From Bacteroidota bacterium (GTDB taxonomy: Bacteria; Bacteroidota; Bacteroidia; Chitinophagales; Chitinophagaceae): DNA of 5,882 bases. Shown here one piece after another: positions 1 through 5,882 of this stretch. The stretch is taken from contig JAEWJV010000586.1 in NCBI GenBank assembly GCA_023386395.1, positions 1 through 5,882 of the forward strand, read 5' to 3'. The position numbers were made by a program, and so were the translations under genes. Each line of letters opens with the position of its first letter. Position 1 is the first letter of the stretch. The notes beneath the pieces were generated by a model that searched no databases, was not told where the DNA came from, and saw nothing but the letters and a program-made list of their open reading frames with translations.

Positions 1-2
1 TT

Positions 3-812
3 AACAAAAACAAGCGTGTGTTTCAAACAGGCAGTATGCAACGTTCATGGCCTGAATTCAGGCAAACGGCAGAACTCATAAGAAATGGTTATTTAGGCGA
101 TATAAAATTAATACAGGTAAATGTTGGTGGCCCGCCGGTGCCGTATGATCTTCCTGAAGAACAATTGCCATCAGACCTCGACTGGAATTTATGGCTTGGA
201 CCAAATACAGAACATTTTCATTATAATAATTTATTAGATCCGGTGCTGGGCAATCCGGCCTGGGGCAAGTGGCGCGATTACAAAGGCATGGGCGGCGGCG
301 ATATGACCGACTGGGGCGCACATATGTTTGACATAGTTCAATGGGCTTTGGACATGGATAGGAGCGGGCCCGTTGAAATAACGCCACCAGGCGTTAATGG
401 CGCTGATGCATTAACCTACAAATATGCAAATGGCGTAACCATGAAGAAAGAAGATTTCGGTAAAAATCATGCGATACGCTTTACCGGAAGCAAAGGCACA
501 CTTGATGTGCAACGCAGAAAACTTGAAACAAATCCTGCAGAATTAAAAGACCGTGTTATCGGGCCAAATGAAATTCACGTGTATAACAGCCAGGATCACT
601 ATAAAGATTTTTTAAATGCCATTCGTAAGCGTACACAACCCGTTGCAGACGTGGAAACAGGCCACAGAAGTTGCACGGTTTGCAATATTGGTAATATAGC
701 GTATGAAACAAAACAGTATTTGAAATGGGATCCTGTAAAGGAAAAATTTACCAATAATGATAAGGCAAATAAAATGCTTTCAAGACCAATTAAAAAAGAA
801 TGGGCTGTGTAG
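3..812 (+). CDS. Gfo/Idh/MocA-family oxidoreductase, C-terminal part (5' end cut off by window)
   Basis: This is the C-terminal portion of an NAD(P)-dependent sugar or sugar-acid oxidoreductase. The frame is open from base 3 to the left edge (NKNKRVFQTG...), so the GTG at 18 is an internal Val codon and not the start. The N-terminal Rossmann fold and the usual EKP motif lie outside the window. Visible are the QTGSMQRS stretch that follows the cofactor domain, the GGGDMTDWGAHMFD motif (bases 291-332; Asp at 309-311 and His at 321-323, the His matching the conserved catalytic-region residue) and a C-terminus of the type GHRS...NIGNIAYE...WDP...ANKMLSRP...W. Relatives in Bacteroidota often carry a Tat signal and cluster with sulfatases and glycan-degradation genes; neither the signal nor the substrate can be judged here. 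It ends at TAG 810-812, 151 bp before the first sulfatase. Family assignment is firm, substrate unknown. Confidence 0.93.
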   Translation, partial: NKNKRVFQTGSMQRSWPEFRQTAELIRNGYLGDIKLIQVNVGGPPVPYDLPEEQLPSDLDWNLWLGPNTEHFHYNNLLDPVLGNPAWGKWRDYKGMGGGDMTDWGAHMFDIVQWALDMDRSGPVEITPPGVNGADALTYKYANGVTMKKEDFGKNHAIRFTGSKGTLDVQRRKLETNPAELKDRVIGPNEIHVYNSQDHYKDFLNAIRKRTQPVADVETGHRSCTVCNIGNIAYETKQYLKWDPVKEKFTNNDKANKMLSRPIKKEWAV

Positions 813-886
813 TAATATAAATTGAATTATTATTTGGTTGCTGGCAGAAATACTTTGTGGCAATGCCTGTTGTGTCATCTATCCGG

Positions 887-920
887 TTTTAATCGTGACT
901 CCCTTGTACTGTATATTTTG
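887..920 (+). promoter_or_regulatory. Weak candidate promoter for the sulfatase pair
   Basis: The 151-bp gap (813-963) is long enough for a promoter of its own. TATATTTTG at 912-920 resembles the Bacteroidota -7 element TAnnTTTG but with three bases between TA and TTTG instead of two. A TTTT at 887-890 sits 21 bp upstream, near the -33 position. An A/T-only inverted repeat, TAAAAAT-c-ATTTTTA, lies at 934-948, 15 bp before the sulfatase ATG; it is too weak to call a terminator. The call rests on imperfect motif matches only, so read-through from the oxidoreductase gene is equally possible. Confidence 0.2.
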
Positions 921-963
921 ATTGCAGCTTTTATAAAAATCATTTTTAAATTATTTAATAACA

Positions 964-2508
964 ATGGGCGTAAAATATTTCTTACAAATTTCTCTCTCTT
1001 TATATTTAATCGTAACCACTGCAAACGTACATGCGCAGCAATCACAAAAACCAAATATTGTTTTTATTATTTCTGACGATCACGCTTACCAGGCCATAAG
1101 CGCTTACGGAAGTACGCTTGCATCAACACCTAATATAGACCGGATAGCTAAAGAAGGTGCAATTTTCAGGAATTCATTTGTTACAAATTCATTGTGCGGG
1201 CCAAGCAGGGCAACACTTATTACAGGTAAATACAGCCATCTAAACGGTTATAAGGCAAATGAAGGAAAGTTCAATGTTGACCAGGAAGTTTTTCCAACCT
1301 TTTTACAGGCTGCAGGATATCAAACGGCTTATGTGGGCAAATGGCATTTGGGCACATTGCCAAAAGGGTTTAATTATTTCAACATACTTCAATCACAGGG
1401 CGCCTATTTCAATCCTGAGTTTATAAATACATCCAATGACACTATCCATTATGAAGGATATGTTTCGGATCTCATTGCAAAATTTTCGCTCAATTGGTTA
1501 AATAGCCGCGATCAGTCAAAACCTTTCTGCATTATCATTGGCCATAAGGCAACGCACAGAAACTGGCTGCCTGCTGTTGAAGACTTAGGCGCTTATGATG
1601 ATGTTGATTTTCCTGTTCCATCAACATTTAATGATGACTATAAGGGCAGGGTAGCTGCGCAAAACCAGGAAATGGAAATAGGAGAGGTGATGCGTTTGAA
1701 AGAAGATTTAAAAGTGCATGTAAATTATGACGGCCCTTCTTTTAAACGAATGAACGCTCAACAAAAACAGGCTTATATAAATTATTATGAGAAAAAAATA
1801 AGCAAAGAATTTGATGAGGAACATTTAAGTGGTGAAGCGCTTACCAAATGGAAATACGAAAGGTTTTTAAAAGATTATCTATCCACCGCAAAATCGCTCG
1901 ACAGGAATATTGGAAAAGTATTGGATTATCTCGATTCAACAGGGCTGTCAAAAAATACAGTTGTAATATATGTTTCAGATCAAAGTTTTTATTTAGGTGA
2001 ACATGGCTGGTTTGATAAACGCTTTATGTATGAAGAATCTTTAAGAACGCCTTTTGTAATGCGTTATCCCGGTGTAATTAAACAGGGAATGAACATTGAT
2101 AAATTTGCGGTTAATATAGATTGGGCGCCTACCTTGCTGGATATTGCTGGTGTAAAAGCACCGGCCGGAATGCAGGGAAAATCTTTGCTGCCTTTGCTTG
2201 AAGGAAAGAGTGTTCCCTGGACAAACCAGGTGTATTATCATTATTATGAATTTCCGAAACCGCATCATGTACAGCCGCATTTTGGTATAAGAACGGAAGA
2301 TTATAAACTGATATGTTTTTACGGGAATAAATTGGAGTGGGAACTTTTCGATTTGAAAAAAGATGAGCACGAATTGAATAATGTGTATCAACAGGAAGCC
2401 TATAAAAATATAGCCATTCAAATGAGGCAAGCGCTTGAGTCACTTATAAGAAAGTATAAGGATGATGAAGCTTTAAAGATTATCCAGGCAGCACATGCAA
2501 TAAAATAG
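964..2508 (+). CDS. Secreted S1-family sulfatase (GlcNAc-6-sulfatase/iduronate-sulfatase-like)
   Basis: This 514-aa sulfatase is predicted to hydrolyse sulfate esters on a glycan outside the cytoplasm. Residues 1-24 form a signal peptide with a likely cut after VHA and before QQSQKP. The catalytic core starts at once: NIVFIISDDH (Asp38 and Asp39, calcium ligands), LCGPSR with Cys78 (bases 1195-1197) as the residue converted to formylglycine, GKWHLG (Lys126, His128), HKATHR (194-199), and SDQ (338-340), where Asp339-Gln340 takes the place of the more usual Asp-Asn or Asp-His calcium pair. GEHGWFDKR supplies the probable sulfate-binding Lys352. The tail (YYHYYEF...GIRTEDYKLI...WELFDLKKDE.ELNN) is the usual S1 C-terminal subdomain, and the length is normal. 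The general architecture resembles GlcNAc-6-sulfatase-like enzymes, but the substrate cannot be fixed from sequence alone. ATG 964 is chosen because it gives an intact signal peptide; no Shine-Dalgarno is visible. The next sulfatase begins 6 bp after the stop. Confidence 0.94.
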   Translation: MGVKYFLQISLSLYLIVTTANVHAQQSQKPNIVFIISDDHAYQAISAYGSTLASTPNIDRIAKEGAIFRNSFVTNSLCGPSRATLITGKYSHLNGYKANEGKFNVDQEVFPTFLQAAGYQTAYVGKWHLGTLPKGFNYFNILQSQGAYFNPEFINTSNDTIHYEGYVSDLIAKFSLNWLNSRDQSKPFCIIIGHKATHRNWLPAVEDLGAYDDVDFPVPSTFNDDYKGRVAAQNQEMEIGEVMRLKEDLKVHVNYDGPSFKRMNAQQKQAYINYYEKKISKEFDEEHLSGEALTKWKYERFLKDYLSTAKSLDRNIGKVLDYLDSTGLSKNTVVIYVSDQSFYLGEHGWFDKRFMYEESLRTPFVMRYPGVIKQGMNIDKFAVNIDWAPTLLDIAGVKAPAGMQGKSLLPLLEGKSVPWTNQVYYHYYEFPKPHHVQPHFGIRTEDYKLICFYGNKLEWELFDLKKDEHELNNVYQQEAYKNIAIQMRQALESLIRKYKDDEALKIIQAAHAIK

Positions 2509-2514
2509 TTGTAC

Positions 2515-4575
2515 ATGAAAAAAATGTTTTTGCTATTGATTGGTATTGGCCTGGTTATTATAAAACTGGCTGCCCAGGAAAATAATAAACCCAATATCAT
2601 TTTTATATTAACTGATGATTTAGGTTATGGTGATATAGGTGTTTTTTTCCAGAACGAACGAAAACAAAAATCCGACAGGAGCGAACCATGGACATCAACA
2701 CCCAACATAGATTCACTTGCGTACAACGGCGCCATGCTTACGCAAAATTATTGTGCCGCACCTGTTTGTGCGCCTTCGCGGGCATCTACATTGCTAGGCA
2801 TGTCGCAAGGCCATGCCAATGTTCGTGATAACCAGTTTGATAAAGCACTTGCCGATAATTATACATTGGCTTCTGTATTGGATTCGCTGGGTTATACAAC
2901 AGCCGCAATTGGCAAATGGGGATTGCAGGGCGATTCAAATAATGTTGAAGTATGGCCGGCGCATCCGTTGAACAGGGGCTTTGATTATTTTTTCGGGTAT
3001 ATGCGTCACCGCGACGGGCACGAACATTATCCAAAAGAAGGTTTATACCGCGGCGTAAAAGAAGTGTGGGATAACCGGGTCAACATTACAGATAAGTTGG
3101 ATAAATGTTATACGGCCGATTTGTGGACGGCCAGAACAAAAAAATGGATTGTTGATTTTGAAAAAGAAAATAAAGACAAACCTTTTTTTATTTACCTGGC
3201 TTATGAAACGCCACATGCAGTGCTGGAATTGCCCACGCAGGCTTATCCTGAAGGCAAGGGGTTGCATGGCGGGTTGCAATGGCTTGATGAAGCCGGGCAT
3301 ATGATAAATACTGCTTCAGGCAAAATAGATTCTTACTATCATCCTGACTATGCGGATGCAACTTATGATGATGACAAAAAAAAGTCAACGTCCGAGGTTG
3401 CCTGGCCGGATGTTAATAAACGTTATGCTTCTGATATAAGAAGGATTGATGATGGAATTGGAGATATCATACAATTACTAAAAGATCTTAATATTTATGA
3501 TAATACATTGGTGGTTTTTACTTCTGATAATGGCCCTTCCATCGAATCTTATCTGCCGGAAAAAATAACACCTGAATTTTTCAACAGCTTTGGCCCTTTT
3601 GATGGTATTAAAAGAGACTGCTGGGAAGCCGGCATACGCATGCCAACCATAGCTTCGTGGCCGGCAAGAATTCCGCCGGGCCACAAAATTGATTTGCCCA
3701 CCACTTCTTACGACTGGATGGCTACGTTTACAGATGCTGCAGGCTTGCCTGCGCCTGAAAGTTGTGATGGAGTTTCTTTATTGCCTTCACTTACGGGGAA
3801 AGGCATACAGCAAAAGGGTCTTGTATATGTGGAATATTTTCAGAATGAATCTACGCCCGGTTTCCCTGAATTCGCACCGGTCCACCGCAAACGCAAACGT
3901 GGCCAGATGCAGGTAATACGTTTTGGTGATACAGTTGGTGTTCGATATAACATTAAATCTGCTGAAGATGATTTTGAAATATATGATGTGGTGCACGATC
4001 CACAGGAGATGAATAATCTTGCCGCTAATGCATCTGTAAAAGCATTACAGCAAAAGATGAAAGATAAAGTATTACAGGTAAGGATGGCTGATACAGCTGC
4101 AGCCAGACCTTATGATAGCACATATATTCCGGCAATAAATAACATGAATGCATCAGCAGGTTTACGATGGAAATTTTATGAAGGCAGCTTTCCCTGGGTG
4201 CCTGATGTTTCTTCGCTTAAGGCTATAGATAGCGGAACAATCAAAACATTCGACCCAAACCTTATTAAAAAAGATAAAACCGGCATCTTATGTATAGAAG
4301 GGCTTATAAAATTGCCAGAGGATGCCATATATAATTTTTATCTTAACGCTGATGCACCGGCATTTGTACGTTTGCATGAAGCGCAATTGATAGACGCAGA
4401 TTACGGTTATAAAAAAAATACAGTAAAAACATCCGGCGTAAAATTAAAGGCCGGGTTGCACCCGGTAAGGTTATATTACAGGTATAGCCCGGCTGCACAT
4501 CATATATTAAAATTCCAATGGCAAACAGGGCATAATTCGCGTAAGGATGTTACTTCAGCCACGATGAGTTATTAA
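2515..4575 (+). CDS. Secreted S1-family arylsulfatase-like enzyme with C-terminal PA14-like domain
   Basis: This 686-aa formylglycine sulfatase starts at ATG 2515 (MKKMFLLLIG...). The frame extends to a TTG at 2509 directly after the previous stop, but the ATG gives the natural signal peptide, probably cut after LAA (about residue 20). Core motifs are IIFILTDDLGYGD (Asp34, Asp35), VCAPSR with Cys85 as the formylglycine precursor (bases 2767-2769), GKWGLQG (Lys134, with Gly136 where the sister enzyme has His), TPHA (His234), SDNG (Asp338, Asn339) and FDGIKRDCWEAGIR (Lys366 probable sulfate contact). The catalytic part closes with FEIYDVVHDPQEMNNLA near residue 503. Residues about 548-675 (GLRWKFYEG..., CIEGLIKLPEDAIYNFYL, VKLKAGLHPVRLYY, LKFQW) have the order of a PA14-like beta-sandwich, often a carbohydrate-binding module. 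The enzyme is therefore longer than a standard sulfatase. Only 6 bp separate it from the preceding sulfatase, implying one operon and a shared or sequential sulfated substrate. Substrate and S1 subfamily are undetermined. Confidence 0.93.
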   Translation: MKKMFLLLIGIGLVIIKLAAQENNKPNIIFILTDDLGYGDIGVFFQNERKQKSDRSEPWTSTPNIDSLAYNGAMLTQNYCAAPVCAPSRASTLLGMSQGHANVRDNQFDKALADNYTLASVLDSLGYTTAAIGKWGLQGDSNNVEVWPAHPLNRGFDYFFGYMRHRDGHEHYPKEGLYRGVKEVWDNRVNITDKLDKCYTADLWTARTKKWIVDFEKENKDKPFFIYLAYETPHAVLELPTQAYPEGKGLHGGLQWLDEAGHMINTASGKIDSYYHPDYADATYDDDKKKSTSEVAWPDVNKRYASDIRRIDDGIGDIIQLLKDLNIYDNTLVVFTSDNGPSIESYLPEKITPEFFNSFGPFDGIKRDCWEAGIRMPTIASWPARIPPGHKIDLPTTSYDWMATFTDAAGLPAPESCDGVSLLPSLTGKGIQQKGLVYVEYFQNESTPGFPEFAPVHRKRKRGQMQVIRFGDTVGVRYNIKSAEDDFEIYDVVHDPQEMNNLAANASVKALQQKMKDKVLQVRMADTAAARPYDSTYIPAINNMNASAGLRWKFYEGSFPWVPDVSSLKAIDSGTIKTFDPNLIKKDKTGILCIEGLIKLPEDAIYNFYLNADAPAFVRLHEAQLIDADYGYKKNTVKTSGVKLKAGLHPVRLYYRYSPAAHHILKFQWQTGHNSRKDVTSATMSY

Positions 4576-4785
4576 TAACCCAAAGCAGCTGGAATTTCAA
4601 TCAGAATTTATGATGATACTACAAATGTTTTTGCTTAAACTTCGTACATTAAGGCCGTATTTTACGGTGCGTTTACTTCAACTAATAACGACATGAAATG
4701 ATGGAATTAAATATCATACCGGCTCAACACCTGTTAATCCTGCATTAAATTCAATTCCGATAAAAATTTAAATAAACGGGATAGT

Positions 4786-4793
4786 TATTTTTG
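4786..4793 (+). promoter_or_regulatory. Candidate -7 promoter element for the metal module
   Basis: TATTTTTG matches the Bacteroidota -7 consensus TAnnTTTG at every fixed base. No good TTTG -33 element lies 19-20 bp upstream (that position reads AAAA; the nearest T-rich word is TTTA at 4767-4770). Transcription from here would begin a few bases downstream, almost at the ATG at 4803, giving a nearly leaderless mRNA. A weaker element, TGTTTTTG at 4626-4633 (one mismatch), would give a leader of about 165 nt instead. The rest of the 4576-4802 spacer shows only a short hairpin, CCGTA-TTT-TACGG (4655-4667), without a T tract. Confidence 0.45.
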
Positions 4794-4802
4794 CAATGCT
4801 AA

Positions 4803-5168
4803 ATGAATAAGTCAGTCATTATACTACTCGCTTTTATTTACGCTTTGTCCACCACCGGCTTTGCAGTAAGGGCTGACTATTGTTGTCAAAGATTACAATC
4901 CGTACAACTCGTTTTAGCAGAGGGGGTAAAAGATAAGGATGGCTGCTGCAAAGTAAAATACCAGTCGTTGAAGGTAAATGATACACATGCAGCCGCTGAG
5001 CTGGCAGCAGCGCCGGTTTTGCCATTTACTTTCCTTCATACAAGCTTTTATTCTCCTGGCTTCATTCATCTCGTTTCTTCTAATAATAGTTCTGCTGTAA
5101 GCATTTATGCGCCGCCTTTAGTTGCAACATCACCTGCTTACATTTCCAACTGCGTTTTCAGGATTTGA
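4803..5168 (+). CDS. HYC_CC_PP-type small exported protein (metal-module partner)
   Basis: This 121-aa protein has an N-terminal hydrophobic export signal (NKSVIILLAFIYALSTTGFA) and the landmarks of the Bacteroidota HYC_CC_PP group: a Tyr-Cys site just after the signal (residues 26-27, here DYCC), a Cys-Cys pair in DGCCKVKYQSLKVNDTH (Cys48-Cys49), a Pro-Pro (104-105, YAPPL) and the terminal NCVFRI. The group is recognised from conserved residues and from its habit of lying next to a TonB-dependent receptor with an HMA-like domain, which is the case here. Its biochemical role is not established; the Cys and His residues suggest metal binding, probably copper, in the periplasm or at the outer membrane. 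The His usually preceding Tyr-Cys is Asp25 (GAC; His would be CAC), and a second Cys follows. The start is unambiguous: an in-frame TAA at 4800-4802 immediately precedes the ATG and no other Met occurs in the frame. Confidence 0.82.
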   Translation: MNKSVIILLAFIYALSTTGFAVRADYCCQRLQSVQLVLAEGVKDKDGCCKVKYQSLKVNDTHAAAELAAAPVLPFTFLHTSFYSPGFIHLVSSNNSSAVSIYAPPLVATSPAYISNCVFRI

Positions 5169-5190
5169 TTGTGTGTTTGATCTGTTGATT

Positions 5191-5210
5191 ACAGGTAAAT
5201 TTTTACCTGT
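5191..5210 (+). repeat. Perfect 9-bp inverted repeat between the two metal-module genes
   Basis: ACAGGTAAA-TT-TTTACCTGT lies 22 bp after the HYC_CC_PP-type stop and 35 bp before the receptor ATG. The two arms are exact reverse complements. As RNA it could form a stem-loop, more realistically ACAGGT/ACCTGT with the A/T centre open. No T tract follows directly (GGATTATTTATTTC), so it is a poor intrinsic terminator. As DNA it has the size and symmetry of a dimeric-repressor operator. TAAATTTT (5196-5203) inside it resembles a -7 element (7 of 8 TAnnTTTG positions), with a TTTG at 5176-5179 upstream at a short 16-bp spacing. Which role applies cannot be decided here. Confidence 0.6.
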
Positions 5211-5245
5211 GGATTATTTATTTCAAAACATACAATTCATTTCAA

Positions 5246-5882
5246 ATGAAATTTTTTATCCTGGGCATTGCCTTAGTCATTTGCGCATTGCCTGCTCATG
5301 CACAAAAAGATAGTACGGTAATATTCAAGGTAAGCGGCGCCTGCGATGCTTTTTGTAAGCCGCGTATTGAAGCCGCTGCGCAGGGTCGCGGCGTAGAGGT
5401 TGCAACATGGAGCGCTCAAACAGGCATGCTTACAGTGCACTATGATCCATCTAAAACCGGTATCCAAAAAGTGCAGCAAAGAATCCTGGATGCAGGCCAT
5501 GATCTGGAAAATAAAAAAGCAGATGACGCCATATATATTGCTTTGCCAAAATGTTGCCGTTACAGGCAGGATAATATGCATGCAATACATCATGTTGATA
5601 GTTCAACATCTATGCAAAGCAATATTACCCCGCCAACTATAAAAGGGGTTGTAATGGAAGAAGATAATAAGGGCGTTTTTAAGCCACTGGCAGGAGCATC
5701 TGTTACCTGGCTAAACACAGGAAGCGGAACAGCTACAGATGAAAATGGCATATTCAGCTTGCTGCAAACAGGAGAAAGATTAGTGGTAAGCTATACAGGT
5801 TACGAAGCTGATACTATTATTGTTATTCCAACCGGCGAATTAAAAAATATTTTAGCCAATAACCGGCAATTAAAGGAAGTGA
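5246..5882 (+). CDS. TonB-dependent receptor, N-terminal part with HMA-like and CarboxypepD_reg-like domains (3' end cut off)
   Basis: The frame is open from ATG 5246 to the right edge (212 codons plus one base). Residues 1-19 (MKFFILGIALVICALPAHA) are a signal peptide, cut before QKDS. Residues about 23-105 match the heavy-metal-associated-like domain found at the N-terminus of many Bacteroidota TonB receptors: VIFKVSGACDAFCKPRIEAA, GVEVATWSAQTGMLTVHYDP, KVQQRILDAGHD and the closing LPKCCRYR (Cys103-Cys104). A His-containing linker (MHAIHHVD, 111-118) leads to a CarboxypepD_reg-like beta-sandwich at about 131-195 (IKGVV...PLAGASVTWLNTGSGTATDENGIFSLL...VSYTGYEADTIIV). Plug and barrel lie beyond the window, so receptor identity is inferred from this domain order and from the HYC_CC_PP-type neighbour 77 bp upstream. 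The expected role is TonB-driven outer-membrane uptake of a metal or metal complex, probably copper. The metal site reads Cys33-x-x-x-Cys37, one residue longer than the usual CxxC. Confidence 0.88.
   Translation, partial: MKFFILGIALVICALPAHAQKDSTVIFKVSGACDAFCKPRIEAAAQGRGVEVATWSAQTGMLTVHYDPSKTGIQKVQQRILDAGHDLENKKADDAIYIALPKCCRYRQDNMHAIHHVDSSTSMQSNITPPTIKGVVMEEDNKGVFKPLAGASVTWLNTGSGTATDENGIFSLLQTGERLVVSYTGYEADTIIVIPTGELKNILANNRQLKEV

Noticed and set aside
934..948. TAAAAAT-c-ATTTTTA inverted repeat as a terminator for the oxidoreductase gene
   Set aside because: The stem is A/T only and therefore weak, and such symmetry is expected by chance in an A/T-rich spacer.
822..1076. 84-codon open frame on + starting with TTG in the gap and running into the sulfatase gene
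   Set aside because: It overlaps the signal-peptide region of the clear sulfatase in another frame, has no recognisable protein character and uses a rare start.
2041..2443. Two overlapping minus-strand open frames (129 and 104 codons) inside the first sulfatase
   Set aside because: They are antisense shadows of a well-supported CDS and carry no signal peptide or domain pattern.
1195..2769. Possible inactivation of either sulfatase
   Set aside because: Both keep the Cys of CxPSR, the Asp-Asp calcium ligands and the active-site Lys and His residues, with no frameshift or internal stop.
4655..4667. Hairpin CCGTA-TTT-TACGG after the second sulfatase as an intrinsic terminator
   Set aside because: The stem is only 5 bp and no T tract follows, so it cannot be told from chance.
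4796..4810. Tiny ATG-CTA-AAT-GAA-TAA frame overlapping the HYC_CC_PP-type start, considered as a leader peptide
   Set aside because: Four codons with no special composition, and it would start about where transcription itself is predicted to start.
5273..5642. Open frames on both strands (106 codons minus, 80 codons plus) inside the receptor's 5' region
   Set aside because: The frame from 5246 encodes a signal peptide, an HMA-like domain and a CarboxypepD_reg-like domain in order, so these are shadows.

Overview
The window looks like Bacteroidota DNA, probably from a Chitinophagaceae-like soil or freshwater lineage; the family is an inference from protein style. The support is the A/T-leaning sequence, start codons without Shine-Dalgarno sites, a TAnnTTTG-type -7 promoter element, and genes typical of the phylum: secreted S1 sulfatases, a small Cys-containing protein of the HYC_CC_PP type, and a TonB-receptor N-terminus carrying both a metal-binding and a carboxypeptidase-regulatory-like domain. 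All five genes are on the + strand.

Left part (1-4575), a glycan-related block. The window opens inside a Gfo/Idh/MocA-family oxidoreductase, of which only the C-terminal part is present. After a 151-bp gap come two secreted, formylglycine-type S1 sulfatases only 6 bp apart, so almost certainly co-transcribed. The first (514 aa) resembles the N-acetylglucosamine-6-sulfatase/iduronate-sulfatase-like branch. The second (686 aa) is an arylsulfatase-like enzyme with an added C-terminal PA14-like domain. Both have a signal peptide and the CxPSR maturation motif, so both are predicted to act outside the cytoplasm on sulfated sugars. No sulfatase-maturating enzyme, glycoside hydrolase or SusC/SusD pair lies in the window.

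Right part (4803-5882), a probable metal (copper-like) uptake or handling block. A 227-bp spacer with a perfect -7 match leads into a 121-aa exported protein of the HYC_CC_PP type. After a 77-bp gap holding a 20-bp inverted repeat, a TonB-dependent receptor begins and runs off the right edge; its visible 212 residues are a signal peptide, an HMA-like domain and a CarboxypepD_reg-like domain. The HYC_CC_PP-plus-HMA-receptor pairing is a recurrent Bacteroidota arrangement.

The individual families are known. The least ordinary points are the two altered cysteine motifs in the metal module (DYCC in place of HYC, and CxxxC in place of CxxC), the inverted repeat between those two genes, the nearly leaderless promoter arrangement, and the PA14-like tail on the second sulfatase. 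I found no RNA gene, mobile element, CRISPR array or convincing intrinsic terminator.
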